Positions 5,469-14,415 of a stretch of 16,937 nucleotides of DNA are shown here, in pieces. The notes below the pieces were generated by a model. It was not told the origin of the DNA. It did no database searches and saw only the letters and a list, made by a program, of their open reading frames with translations. Both the position numbers and the translations under genes were made by a program. Location: NCBI GenBank assembly GCA_946482115.1, contig CAMLQP010000033.1:1-16937 (forward strand), written 5' to 3'. This DNA is from an uncultured Comamonadaceae bacterium (lineage in GTDB: Bacteria; Pseudomonadota; Gammaproteobacteria; Burkholderiales; Burkholderiaceae). How positions within the stretch are numbered: the first letter of the stretch is position 1; the number at the start of each line of letters is the position of its first letter.

Positions 5469-8400
5469 ATGCTGATGGAACACGTTCAACCCCCTCCCCC
5501 TCGCGCGCTCAGGGCCATGGCCCGGGCCGCCCGCATCGCCTTGTGGCTGGTCATGGGGCTGTGGGCCTTGTTCGGATTGACCTGGGGCGTCTTGCACGCG
5601 TGGATTGTGCCGCGAATCGGCGAGTACCGCCCCCAGATAGAAACCATGACCAGCCGGGCGCTGGGGGTGCCCGTTTGGCTGGGCGACATCGTCGCCACCA
5701 GCTCGGGGCTGGTGCCCGGCTTCGAGCTGCGCGATGTGCGCCTGATCGACCCCGAGGGCCGGGTGGCGCTGCACCTGCCGCGCGTGCTGGCCTCGCTGTC
5801 GGCGGCCTCGCTCTGGCGCCTGGGTTTCGAGCAGCTGGTGATCGACGGCCCCACGCTGGACGTGCGCCGCGACCCCGAAGGCCGCATCTGGGTGGCCGGG
5901 CTGGAAGTGCACACCGACCGCGGCGACGACAACACGGCGCTGCGTGACTGGTTCTTCGACCAGGCCGAGTTCGTGATCCGCCAGGGCACGCTGCGCTGGC
6001 ATGACGAGACCCGCAGCGCCGGCCCCATCGCCCTGCGTCAGGTCGACCTGGTGGTGCGCAACCCCGGCCGCCGCCACCTGCTGCGCCTGGATGCGACGCC
6101 GCCAGACGAATGGGGTACGCGCTTCAGCCTGATGGCCGACCTGCGCGAGCCGCTGCTGAGCCTGGGCGCCTCGCAGCCACGCCAGTGGGCCGGCACCGCC
6201 TACGCCCGCTTCGACCGCATGGACCTGAGCCGCCTGCGCACCTACGTGGACCTGCCGGCCCTGCTGGGCGTCGATCTGGCGGTGGACGAGGGCCGTGGCG
6301 CGATGCGCGCCTGGGCCGACGTCGAAGCCGGCGCCGTGCAGGGGCTGACGCTGGACCTGGCCCTGGACCGCCTCAGGCTGCACATGGGCGCCGACCGGCC
6401 GCCGCTGGACGCCAGCGCCGTGGGCGGCCGCCTGCAGGCCAGCTGGAACCCGCGCCGCTGGGAACTCCGGGGCGAGCAGCTGCAGCTGCACCTGGCCGAC
6501 GGCCAGCGCTGGGAAAGCGGCAGCCTGCAGGTGGCCCACGAGGCGGCCACCCGCTCCAGCGCCCCGGCCTGGAGCGCGAAGGCCGATCTGCTCGATCTGG
6601 CCATGCTGCAGAAACTCGCCCCCCACCTGCCGCTGCCGGCCCAGGCCCTGCAGACCCTGGACGACCTGGCGCCGCGCGGCCGGGTGCGCGACCTGCAGCT
6701 GCGCGCCGAGCTGCCGCCCGACGGTGGCGCGCCGCAACGCTGGCAGGCCCGGGGCCGTGCCGAGCAGCTGCACCTGAGCGCCGGGCGCAAAGAGGTGCCC
6801 GACGACGGCCACTCCCACCCCGGCCGCCCCGGTGTCGCCGACGCCCAGCTCGATTTCGACGCCAGCGAGGCCGGCGGCAAGGTGAAACTGCGCCTGAGCC
6901 CCGGCACGCTGACGCTGCCGGGCGTGTTCGAGGACGCCGAGCTGGGTTTCCAGCAGCTTGATGGCGAGATCCACTGGCGCGGCAGCGGCGAGCGGCTGGA
7001 GATCGACATCCCGCAGATGCGTTTCGCCAATGCCGACGCCGCCGGCGAGGTGCGCGCCAGGTGGCACCCCGCCAAGGGCGAACGCCCACGCCCCGGCGTG
7101 CTGGACCTGACCGCCACCCTGACCCGCGCCAACGGCGCCCGCGTGCACCGCTACCTGCCGCTGGACGTGGCCAAAGATGCCCGCCACTACGTGCGCGACG
7201 CGGTGCGGCGCGGCAGCGCCAGCGAGGTGCGCTTCCGCGTCCGCGGCGACCTGCACGACTGGCCTTTCCGCCAGCCCGGCCAGGGCGAGTTCCGCATCAG
7301 CGCCAGGCTCGCCGACGTCGATTACGACTACGCGCCCACGCGCCTGCTGCCGGCGGGCTCCGCACCCTGGCCCGGCCTGCGCGGCCTGGCCGGCCGCTTC
7401 CTGATCGACGGCGACACGCTGAGCGTGACCGAGGCCAACGCCCGCGTGGACGGCGGCAACAGCCTGCGCGCGACCCAGATCAACGCCCGGCTGGAGCAAC
7501 TGGCCAACCGGCAGGCCCGGGTGATCGCCCGCACCCGCATCGGCGGCGGCCTGGGCGACATGCTGGGTTTCGTCAACCGCTCGCCGGTGGGCGATCTGAC
7601 CGGCAAGGCCCTGGCCCAGGCGCGCGCCAGCGGCAACGCGGAGCTGCAGCTGGAGCTGGGCCTGCCGCTGTTCACGCTGGCCGACAGCCAGGTCGCCGGG
7701 CGCATGAACCTGTCCGGCATCGACCTGCGCCTGCGGCCCGACGTGCCCGCGCTGACCCGCGCCGGCGGGTTGCTGAACTTCTCGGAACAGGGCTTCACGC
7801 TCGCGCAAGGCCAGGCCCGGGCGCTGGGCGGCGAGCTGCGTTTCGACGGCGGCATGAAGCGGCTGGCCGACGGCCGCAGCCGCGTGGAGTTCCAGGGCCA
7901 GGGCCAGATCGGCGCCGAAGGCCTGCGCCAGGCCACCGAGCTGGGCGCGCTGGCGCGGCTGGGCCGGCTGGCCCAGGGCAGCACCGGCTACCGGCTCCAG
8001 CTCGGTTTCGAGAACGGCACGACGGACATCGCCTTCCACAGCGACCTGCAGGGCCTGGCGCTCAACCTGCCCGCGCCGCTGGGCAAGACGGCCGAAACCA
8101 GCCTGCCGGTGCGGCTGGACAGCAGCGGGCGCCGGCTGTCGCTGGACGTGGGCGCCGCCGAAGGCGGCACGCCCCTGCTGGCCGCGCGCTACGACCTGGA
8201 CGCGAACGACCGCGTGCTGCGCGGCGGCATCGGCGTGGGGGCCCCGGTGCCCACGCCCGCGCAGGGCGTGGGCCTGCACCTGCGCCAGCCGGTGCTGGAT
8301 GCCGATGCCTGGAACGCCGCGAGCGACGGCCTGAGCGAGCTGGCCGGTGGGCTCGATGCCGGTTTCGCCCCCACCCAGGCCACCGTGCAGGTGGACCGGC

Positions 8401-9479
8401 TGCGGCTCGCCGGCCGCGACTTCCAGCGCCTGCAGGCCAGCGCCACGCGCGAGGGCGGCGCCTGGCGCGCGCGGGTCCAGGCCGACGAGGTCGAGGGCCA
8501 GATCGAATACCGTGGCGCCGGACCGGACGGCCTGGGCCGGGTGTTCGCCCGGCTGGAGCGGCTGACGCTGGGCGCCAGCAACGAGGACGAGATCGAGCGC
8601 CTGTTCGGCCGCACCCAGCCCAGCAGCGTGCCCGCGCTGGACGTGGTGGTGGAACGCTTCACCCTGGGTCAGCGGCCGCTGGGCCGGCTGGAGATCGTGG
8701 CCGTCAACCGCGGCGGCCCCGGCGAGGTGCGCGAGTGGCGCCTGAGCCAGTTCAGCCTCACCGTGCCGGAGGCCCGGCTGGCCGGCAGCGGCAACTGGGC
8801 CACGCTGGCCGGCCAGCCGGGCGGTGACGCCACGGCGCGGCGGCGCACCGCGCTCAATTTCAAGCTCGACATCCAGGACTCGGGCGCGCTGCTGCAACGC
8901 TTCGGCATGCCCGGCACGCTGCGTGGCGGCAAGGGCGAGCTGTCGGGCACCGTGGGCTGGCTGGGCTCGCCGCTGGCGCTGGACACGGCCAGCCTGACCG
9001 GCCAGCTGCGGCTGGATCTCGAACGCGGCCAGTTCCTCAAGGCCGAGCCCGGTCTGGCCAAGCTGCTGGGCGTTCTGAGCCTGCAGTCGCTGCCGCGCCG
9101 GCTGGCGCTCGATTTCCGCGACGTGTTCAGCGAAGGTTTCGCGTTCGACTTCGTGCGCGGCGACGCCCGCATCGAGCGCGGCGTGGCCCACACCAACAAC
9201 CTGCAGATGAAGGGCGTGAACGCGGCGGTGCTGATGGAAGGCCAGGCCGACATCGGCCGCGAGACCCAGGACCTGAGCGTGGTGGTGGTGCCCGAGATCA
9301 ACGCCGGCACCGCCTCGCTGATCGCCACCGCCATCAACCCGGCGATCGGCCTGGGCAGCTTCCTGGCCCAGTTCCTGCTGCGTCAGCCGCTGCAGTCGGC
9401 GGCCACGCAACAGTTCCGCATCACGGGCCCCTGGGCCGACCCCCAGGTCGCCAAGGTGGAGCGCCGACCCGCACAATAA
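5469..9479 (+). CDS. yhdP: YhdP family AsmA-like envelope protein
   Basis: A 1336-aa protein anchored by one N-terminal membrane span (about residues 22-46) with a very long periplasmic part, as in the YhdP/TIGR02099 family (E. coli YhdP has 1266 residues). The stretch after the anchor (ALGVPVWLGDI, then PGFELRDVRL) is the usual family opening. The middle is beta-strand-rich repetitive sequence, and the end carries the AsmA-like C-terminal region closing with RITGPWADPQV. In E. coli, YhdP acts with TamB and YdbH in moving phospholipids between the inner and outer membranes and in outer-membrane permeability (established knowledge). The first ATG is used; ATGs at 5475 and 5517 are alternatives, the latter just before the membrane span. 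It begins 8 bp from the divergent glnE start. Only 27 bp separate it from the amidase gene, which suggests one transcription unit. Confidence 0.95.
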   Translation: MLMEHVQPPPPRALRAMARAARIALWLVMGLWALFGLTWGVLHAWIVPRIGEYRPQIETMTSRALGVPVWLGDIVATSSGLVPGFELRDVRLIDPEGRVALHLPRVLASLSAASLWRLGFEQLVIDGPTLDVRRDPEGRIWVAGLEVHTDRGDDNTALRDWFFDQAEFVIRQGTLRWHDETRSAGPIALRQVDLVVRNPGRRHLLRLDATPPDEWGTRFSLMADLREPLLSLGASQPRQWAGTAYARFDRMDLSRLRTYVDLPALLGVDLAVDEGRGAMRAWADVEAGAVQGLTLDLALDRLRLHMGADRPPLDASAVGGRLQASWNPRRWELRGEQLQLHLADGQRWESGSLQVAHEAATRSSAPAWSAKADLLDLAMLQKLAPHLPLPAQALQTLDDLAPRGRVRDLQLRAELPPDGGAPQRWQARGRAEQLHLSAGRKEVPDDGHSHPGRPGVADAQLDFDASEAGGKVKLRLSPGTLTLPGVFEDAELGFQQLDGEIHWRGSGERLEIDIPQMRFANADAAGEVRARWHPAKGERPRPGVLDLTATLTRANGARVHRYLPLDVAKDARHYVRDAVRRGSASEVRFRVRGDLHDWPFRQPGQGEFRISARLADVDYDYAPTRLLPAGSAPWPGLRGLAGRFLIDGDTLSVTEANARVDGGNSLRATQINARLEQLANRQARVIARTRIGGGLGDMLGFVNRSPVGDLTGKALAQARASGNAELQLELGLPLFTLADSQVAGRMNLSGIDLRLRPDVPALTRAGGLLNFSEQGFTLAQGQARALGGELRFDGGMKRLADGRSRVEFQGQGQIGAEGLRQATELGALARLGRLAQGSTGYRLQLGFENGTTDIAFHSDLQGLALNLPAPLGKTAETSLPVRLDSSGRRLSLDVGAAEGGTPLLAARYDLDANDRVLRGGIGVGAPVPTPAQGVGLHLRQPVLDADAWNAASDGLSELAGGLDAGFAPTQATVQVDRLRLAGRDFQRLQASATREGGAWRARVQADEVEGQIEYRGAGPDGLGRVFARLERLTLGASNEDEIERLFGRTQPSSVPALDVVVERFTLGQRPLGRLEIVAVNRGGPGEVREWRLSQFSLTVPEARLAGSGNWATLAGQPGGDATARRRTALNFKLDIQDSGALLQRFGMPGTLRGGKGELSGTVGWLGSPLALDTASLTGQLRLDLERGQFLKAEPGLAKLLGVLSLQSLPRRLALDFRDVFSEGFAFDFVRGDARIERGVAHTNNLQMKGVNAAVLMEGQADIGRETQDLSVVVVPEINAGTASLIATAINPAIGLGSFLAQFLLRQPLQSAATQQFRITGPWADPQVAKVERRPAQ

Positions 9480-9506
9480 GCCCATACGACCGACCGGGAG
9501 CACGCC

Positions 9507-10319
9507 ATGAAGATGAAAGTCGCCGCCATCCAGATGGTCTCGGGCATCAGCCTGGACCACAACCTCTCGCAGGCCCGCGCCCTGCTGGAGCAGGCCGCCG
9601 TGGCCGGCGCCGAACTGGCCGTGCTGCCCGAGTACTTCTGCTTCATGGGCGCGAGCGACCGTGACAAGCTGGTCGTCGCCGAGACGCCCGGCCTGGGCAC
9701 GGTGCAGGCCTTCCTGTCCGACACCGCGCGCGAGCTCAAGCTCTGGCTGGTGGGCGGCACCCTGCCCATGGCCACCGAAGACCCCGACCACGCCGCCAAC
9801 GCCTCCCTGGCCTACTCGCCCAAGGGCGAGTGCGTGGCGCGCTACGACAAGATCCACCTGTTCCGCTACGACAACGGCCGCGAACGCTACGACGAGGCCG
9901 CCGTGCTGCGCGCCGGCCGGGAGCCCACCACCTTCGACTGCACCGATACCAGCGGCCATGCCTGGAAAGTGGGCCTGAGCGTCTGCTACGACCTGCGCTT
10001 TCCCGAGCTCTACCGCCACCTGGGAGCCGACATCCTGCTGGTGCCCGCCGCCTTCACCCACACCACCGGCCAGGCCCACTGGGAGGTGCTGCTGCGCGCA
10101 CGCGCCATCGAAAACCAGGCCTACGTAATCGCCAGCGCCCAGGGCGGCCAGCACGAGAACGGCCGCCGCACCTGGGGCCAGACCATGATCATCGATCCCT
10201 GGGGCACGGTGCTGGGCCAGCACGCCATAGACCCCGGCGTGGTGGTCTGCGAGATCGACTCGACCCACCTGCAGCGCGTGCGCCAGCAGCTGCCCGCGCT
10301 GCAGCACCGCCGCCTGTAG
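9507..10319 (+). CDS. Nit-type carbon-nitrogen hydrolase, probable deaminated glutathione amidase
   Basis: A 270-aa cytoplasmic nitrilase-superfamily amidase. The Glu-Lys-Cys catalytic triad is complete: E42 (LPEYF), K115 (YDKIHLF) and C160 ([13 protein letters not shown]). The segment THTTGQAHW (185-193) and the RYDKIHLF context are characteristic of Nit1-like enzymes, which hydrolyse deaminated glutathione, a side product of transaminases, to alpha-ketoglutarate and cysteinylglycine (family knowledge). The start at 9507 is supported by GGGAG 6 nt upstream; a second ATG two codons later is possible. It follows yhdP by 27 bp and precedes the histidine kinase by 14 bp, so the three are probably co-transcribed although functionally unrelated. 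Specificity within the C-N hydrolase family is inferred from motifs only. Confidence 0.92.
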   Translation: MKMKVAAIQMVSGISLDHNLSQARALLEQAAVAGAELAVLPEYFCFMGASDRDKLVVAETPGLGTVQAFLSDTARELKLWLVGGTLPMATEDPDHAANASLAYSPKGECVARYDKIHLFRYDNGRERYDEAAVLRAGREPTTFDCTDTSGHAWKVGLSVCYDLRFPELYRHLGADILLVPAAFTHTTGQAHWEVLLRARAIENQAYVIASAQGGQHENGRRTWGQTMIIDPWGTVLGQHAIDPGVVVCEIDSTHLQRVRQQLPALQHRRL

Positions 10320-10333
10320 GGCCCGCAGACCCG

Positions 10334-12430
10334 ATGGACGGCGAAGCCGAGGCCCTGAGCCCGAGCGGCCGAGGCTCCCGCAAGCGGCTGTGGCTGCTGC
10401 TGTGCCTGCTGGTGGTGCTGACGCTGGGCACCCTGGTCTTCCTCGCCCGCGAATACGAGGAATCGCAGACCCTGGCGCTGCTCGAGCGCGACGCGGCCAG
10501 CCTGGCGGGCGACATCCGCGGCGGGCTGATGCGCAACGTGCAGAGCCTGCAGATGCTGCAAAGCCCCAGCGCCGACCTCGAGAACTGGCAGGCCAACGCG
10601 GCCGAGCTGCTGCGCAACCACCGCGAGCTGGTGCGGCTGGAATGGCGCGACCCGGAGCTGAACCTGATCGCCGGGCGCGACAGCCCCTACCACCCGCTGC
10701 TGTTCGACTTCATGCAGCGGCCCCAGGCCATGGCCGACGTGCGGCAGGCCTGCGCCAACGCCGCCCGCACCAGCGCCCCCGCCTACGCGCCCAGCTATTT
10801 CTGGCCGGTGTCGCAGGGCGTGGGCGAGGAGCTGATGGAGATGTGCGTGCCACTGTCGGTGACCGGCCAGCCGGCCGGCCACCTGATCGCCACCTACTCG
10901 CTGCTGGGCATACTGCGCGAGCTGCCCGACCAGCGCAGCCTGCGCGGGCGCAGCCTGGCCTTCACCGAGGCCGACGGCACGCGGCTGAGCATCCACGGCA
11001 CCGTGAGCACCCTGCGCGGCGTGGTCCACGCGATCCAGCTGCTGGACCTGCCGGGCCCGGCCTACATGCTGCGCCTGGAGGCGCCCCGCGCCCCCAGCGG
11101 CTGGCTGCCCAACGTGCTGACCGCCGCCGTCGCCACGCTCACCCTGGCCCTGCTGGCGGTGCTGGGCCTGCTGGCGCACGACATGGACCGCCGCGTCAAG
11201 GCCGAGGACGACCTCGCCGATGCCCTGGCCTTCCGCGACGCGATGGAGAACTCGCTGGTCACGGGCCTGCGCGCGCGCGACATGCAGGGCCGCATCACCT
11301 ACGTGAACCCCGCCTTCTGCCAGATGGTGGGACTCAAGGCCGAGGACCTGCTGGGCAAGGGCGTGCCCGCGCCCTACTGGCCGCCCGAGCTGGTGGACGA
11401 GTACCAGCAGCGCATGGACGTGCGGCTGGCCGGCCGGGTGCTGCCACGCGAAGGCTTCGAATCGGTGTTCCAGCGCGCCGACGGCACCCGCTTCCCGGTG
11501 CTCATCATCGAGGCGCCGCTGATCACCTCCCAGGGCCAGCAGACCGGCTGGATGAGCGCCATCCTGGACCTGAGCGAGCAGCGCCGCGTGGAGGAGCTCT
11601 CGCGCGCGAGCCAGGAGCGGCTGCAGGCCACCGCGCGCCTGGCCATGGCCGGCGAGATGGCCTCGCTGCTGAGCCACGAGCTCAACCAGCCGCTGGCCGC
11701 CATCGCCAGCTACGCCAGCGGCGGCCTCAACCTGCTGCAGGGCCCGGGCGGCCAGCCCGCCGGGGGCTCACCCGACGCGACGACGATGACCGACCTGCGG
11801 CAGGCGATGTCGCGCATCGGCGAGCAGGCCGAGCGCGCCGCGCGCGTGATCAAGGGCGTGGGCGACCTGGTGCGCCGGCGCGAGCGCGAGCGTGCCGCCG
11901 TGCACCCGCGCGAGCTGTTCGACGGCATCCTGCCGCTGCTGCACCTGCAGGCGCGCAAGCTCGACATCCGCCTGGCGACCGAGCTGCCCGCGCACTGCCC
12001 GCCGGTGCTGTGCGACCGCACCATGGTCGAGCAGGTGCTGCTCAACCTGGCGCGCAACGGCATGCAGGCCATGCCCGAGGGCCGGCCACCGCTGCGCACC
12101 GGCCTGCGCGTGCTGACGCTGCGTGCCAGCCTGCCGACCGCGCTGGCCGCGGATGCCGCGGCGCCCGCGCGCCAGTGGCTCGAGTTCTCGGTGACCGACC
12201 ACGGCGAAGGCCTCAGCGAGGAGGTCGAGCGACGCCTGTTCACCCCCTTCTTCACCACCAAGGCCGAGGGCATGGGCCTGGGCCTGAGCCTGTGCCGCAC
12301 CGTGGTGGAGCAGCACGGCGGCGCGCTGACCTTCGGGCCGGCATCGCCGCGCGGCACGGTGTTCCGCTTCACCCTGCCGGTGGCACAGACCGGCACCCAG
12401 CCGCAGCCAGCCGAGATCCTGCACGCCTGA
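10334..12430 (+). CDS. Membrane-bound PAS sensor histidine kinase
   Basis: A 698-aa kinase with two membrane spans (about 19-37 and 260-281) enclosing a periplasmic sensor domain of about 220 residues, then a PAS domain (about 296-415; ITYVNPAFCQMVG) and a transmitter. The phosphoacceptor is H448 in SHELNQPLAAI. The ATP-binding domain shows the N box (NLARNGMQAM, 571-580), G1 (DHGEGL, 622-627), F box (FTPFFTTK, 636-643) and G2 (GMGLGLSL, 646-653). The architecture resembles DctS-type kinases that sense C4-dicarboxylates and pair with FixJ-like regulators, but no transporter gene is beside it, so the ligand is unknown. The ATG at 10334 precedes the first span and has a weak ribosome binding site; longer upstream readings run through the amidase gene and are rejected. 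The cognate regulator starts 22 bp downstream. Confidence 0.93.
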   Translation: MDGEAEALSPSGRGSRKRLWLLLCLLVVLTLGTLVFLAREYEESQTLALLERDAASLAGDIRGGLMRNVQSLQMLQSPSADLENWQANAAELLRNHRELVRLEWRDPELNLIAGRDSPYHPLLFDFMQRPQAMADVRQACANAARTSAPAYAPSYFWPVSQGVGEELMEMCVPLSVTGQPAGHLIATYSLLGILRELPDQRSLRGRSLAFTEADGTRLSIHGTVSTLRGVVHAIQLLDLPGPAYMLRLEAPRAPSGWLPNVLTAAVATLTLALLAVLGLLAHDMDRRVKAEDDLADALAFRDAMENSLVTGLRARDMQGRITYVNPAFCQMVGLKAEDLLGKGVPAPYWPPELVDEYQQRMDVRLAGRVLPREGFESVFQRADGTRFPVLIIEAPLITSQGQQTGWMSAILDLSEQRRVEELSRASQERLQATARLAMAGEMASLLSHELNQPLAAIASYASGGLNLLQGPGGQPAGGSPDATTMTDLRQAMSRIGEQAERAARVIKGVGDLVRRRERERAAVHPRELFDGILPLLHLQARKLDIRLATELPAHCPPVLCDRTMVEQVLLNLARNGMQAMPEGRPPLRTGLRVLTLRASLPTALAADAAAPARQWLEFSVTDHGEGLSEEVERRLFTPFFTTKAEGMGLGLSLCRTVVEQHGGALTFGPASPRGTVFRFTLPVAQTGTQPQPAEILHA

Positions 12431-12440
12431 CGCGCCGCGC

Positions 12441-12446
12441 GACAAT
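12441..12446 (+). promoter_or_regulatory. Possible -10 box for a leaderless response-regulator transcript
   Basis: GACAAT (4 of 6 matches to TATAAT) lies 6 nt before the ATG at 12453, and no Shine-Dalgarno sequence is present in the 22-bp gap. A transcript starting 7 nt after the box would begin at the ATG itself. No strong -35 is seen; the upstream region lies within the kinase gene. Confidence 0.3.
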
Positions 12447-12452
12447 CACCCC

Positions 12453-13091
12453 ATGAGCCCCGCCCAGACCTCCCGCGTGTTCATCGTCGACGACGACGCC
12501 AGCGTGCGCGACGCGCTGTCCTGGCTGCTGCGCACGCGGCGCCTGGTGAGCGAGATGTTCGACAGCGCCGACGCCTTCCTGTCCGAGATCGGGCGCTGGG
12601 CCGGCGAGCCCGACGAGCCCTCCTGCCTGCTGCTGGACGTGCGCATGCCCGGCACCAGCGGGCTGGCCCTGTTCGAGCACCTGCTGACCCTGCCCTGGCA
12701 CCCGGTGATGCCGGTGATCTTCCTGTCGGGGCATGCCGATGTCTCGACCGCCGTGGACGCGGTCAAGCGCGGGGCCTTCGATTTCTGCGAGAAGCCGTTC
12801 TCGGACAACGCACTGGTGGACCGCGTGGAGCAGGCGCTGCGCCTGTCGGACGCCATGCTGCAGCAGCGCCGCGCCCAGCGCGACCTGCGCTTGCGGCTGG
12901 ACAGCCTGACCGATCGCGAGCGCGACGTGATGCAGCTGGTGGTGGCGGGCCTGCCCAACAAGCTGGTGGCCGACCAGCTGCACATCAGCGTGCGCACGGT
13001 GGAGGTGCACCGCTCAAGGGTGTTCGACAAGATGAACGTGAAGTCGGCCGTGGAGCTGGCCAACCTGCTGCGCGACCTACCGGCCGCCTGA
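12453..13091 (+). CDS. FixJ/NarL-type response regulator with LuxR DNA-binding domain
   Basis: A 212-aa transcription factor, the output half of the two-component system with the preceding kinase. The receiver domain (about 8-130) has the acidic pair D13/D14, phosphoacceptor D62 in LLDVRMPG, the switch serine S92 in FLSGHAD and K114 in CEKPF. The LuxR-type helix-turn-helix occupies about 150-207 (LTDRERDVMQLV, then NKLVADQLHISVRTVEVHRS). This layout is the FixJ/DctR/TodT class, usually activators of a small regulon. The target genes are not evident here. No ribosome binding site precedes the ATG, suggesting leaderless or coupled translation. The last 15 bp overlap the 3' end of the convergent small membrane protein gene. 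Confidence 0.95.
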   Translation: MSPAQTSRVFIVDDDASVRDALSWLLRTRRLVSEMFDSADAFLSEIGRWAGEPDEPSCLLLDVRMPGTSGLALFEHLLTLPWHPVMPVIFLSGHADVSTAVDAVKRGAFDFCEKPFSDNALVDRVEQALRLSDAMLQQRRAQRDLRLRLDSLTDRERDVMQLVVAGLPNKLVADQLHISVRTVEVHRSRVFDKMNVKSAVELANLLRDLPAA

Positions 13092-13235
13092 CCCTTCCGA
13101 TGGCTTGTCTTCTTCACCGGACCGCTTCACCTCATCGGGCAGCTCGCCCTTCTTGCGGCCCGAGAACATGGTCCACCAGACGATGAACACGAAAATGAGC
13201 AGGGCGCCCAGCGCCTCGAGCAACAGCAGGGTCAT
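13077..13235 (-). CDS. Small single-span membrane protein, 52 aa, unknown function
   Basis: The 52-residue protein has one strongly hydrophobic span at about residues 2-23 (LLLLEALGALLIFVFIVWW), then a basic patch (GRKK) and a highly charged Glu/Lys/Gly/Ser tail without further hydrophobic sequence. The positive-inside rule puts the tail in the cytoplasm. The clean hydrophobic-then-charged layout in a frame antisense to non-coding sequence, and a vague memory of similar short proteins in related bacteria, argue for a real gene. It fills the gap between the response regulator and mltA exactly: its stop lies 15 bp inside the regulator gene and its ATG (13235-13233) shares CATG with the mltA ATG. 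No clear ribosome binding site was seen. Function is unknown; it may be a partner or modulator of an envelope complex. Confidence 0.6.
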   Translation of the reverse strand: MTLLLLEALGALLIFVFIVWWTMFSGRKKGELPDEVKRSGEEDKPSEGSGGR

Positions 13236-14415
13236 GACACGGATCGGCAGGAAAGCGCAGGGTTGGCGCTGGTGGGGTCTGGCCATTGTAGGCAGCCTGG
13301 TGGCCTGCAGCAGCGTGCCGCTGGAAGAAACCCCGCCCCGGGCGCCGGTGGCCACGCCGGGCACTGGCATGCCGGCGCCAACGGTGTCTGCGCCCGACAC
13401 CGGCCCGCTGCCGCCGCCACTGGCGCGCGCCAAGAGCCAGTGGGTGCCCGTGCGCTGGAACGAACTGCCTGGCTGGGGCGCCGACGCCCTGCACGAAGCC
13501 TGGAATGCCTGGCTGCGCAGCTGCGAACGCCCCGCGCCCACCGTGGGCGCGCTGTGCGCCGAGGTGCGCCGCCTCTCCATCGCCAGCGCGGCCGAGCAGC
13601 AGGCCTTCATCCAGGGCCGGCTGCAGCCCTACCGCGTGCAGGCCGCCGACGGCAACGCCCAGGGCCTGCTGACCGGCTACTACGAGCCCACGCTGGTGGC
13701 GCGCCGAGCGCCAGGCGGTGCCTTTCAATATGCGCTGCACCGCGCCCCCGCCGGGCTGCGCCCCGGCCAGCCCTGGTTCAGCCGGCAGGAGATGGCCACC
13801 CACCCGCAGGCCCAGGCCGCGCTGCGTGGCCAGGAGATCGCCTGGCTGGCCGACCCCATAGACCTCATGCTGCTGCACATCCAGGGCTCGGGCCGGCTGC
13901 AGATACAGGACGACGCGGGCCGCACCGTGCAGACCGTGCGCGTGGCCTTCGCCGGCACCAACAACCAGCCCTACCGCAGCATCAACACCTGGCTGCAGCA
14001 GCAGGGCGTGCCGGTGACGCCCTGGCCCGAGGCCACCAAGGCCTGGGTGCGGCAGAACCCGCAGCGCGTCAACGAGCTGCTGTGGAGCAACCCGCGCTAC
14101 GTGTTCTTCCGCGAGGAGGCGCTGACCGAGCTCGACGCCCAGTTCGGACCGCGCGGCGCGCAGGGCGTGGCACTCACGCCCGGCCGCTCCATCGCGGTGG
14201 ATGCGGGCAGCATCCCCTACGGCACGCCGGTGTGGCTCAGCACCCAGGGCCCGGCCGGCAGCTTCAGCCGCCTGGTGCTGGCGCAGGACACCGGCAGCGC
14301 CATCGTGGGCGCGGTGCGGGCCGACTTCTTCACCGGCTGGGGCGAGGATGCCCTGGCACAGGCCGCCGCGCTCAAGCAGCCCCTGCAACTGTGGGCCTTG
14401 TGGCCGAAACCATGA
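13234..14415 (+). CDS. mltA: Membrane-bound lytic murein transglycosylase A
   Basis: A 393-aa outer-membrane lipoprotein that cleaves the MurNAc-GlcNAc bond in peptidoglycan to leave 1,6-anhydro ends. Residues 1-24 form a lipoprotein signal peptide with basic start (TRIGRK), hydrophobic core and lipobox LVAC ending at C25; S26 and S27 after the cysteine suit outer-membrane sorting. The MltA barrel domain carries LLTGYYEPTL (145-154) and HIQGSGRL (215-222). The C-terminal 3D domain has VDAGSIPYGTPVW (322-334) and LAQDTGSAIVGAVRADFF (349-366), where D352 corresponds to the catalytic aspartate of the family. The ATG at 13234 is chosen because the signal peptide begins there; the ribosome binding site is poor. 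A Pro-rich linker (about 31-65) follows the lipobox. The start codon overlaps that of the divergent small membrane protein. Confidence 0.95.
   Translation: MTRIGRKAQGWRWWGLAIVGSLVACSSVPLEETPPRAPVATPGTGMPAPTVSAPDTGPLPPPLARAKSQWVPVRWNELPGWGADALHEAWNAWLRSCERPAPTVGALCAEVRRLSIASAAEQQAFIQGRLQPYRVQAADGNAQGLLTGYYEPTLVARRAPGGAFQYALHRAPAGLRPGQPWFSRQEMATHPQAQAALRGQEIAWLADPIDLMLLHIQGSGRLQIQDDAGRTVQTVRVAFAGTNNQPYRSINTWLQQQGVPVTPWPEATKAWVRQNPQRVNELLWSNPRYVFFREEALTELDAQFGPRGAQGVALTPGRSIAVDAGSIPYGTPVWLSTQGPAGSFSRLVLAQDTGSAIVGAVRADFFTGWGEDALAQAAALKQPLQLWALWPKP

Noticed and set aside
5457..10307. A 1616-codon open frame on the minus strand, antisense to yhdP and the amidase
   Set aside because: Rich in Gln, Ala, Gly, His and Val in the way expected of antisense GC-rich codons, with no family motif. 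The plus-strand genes have complete family signatures.
13105..13233. Upstream extension of mltA to an ATG at 13105
   Set aside because: It would bury the lipoprotein signal peptide 43 residues inside the protein; the ATG at 13234 places the lipobox correctly.
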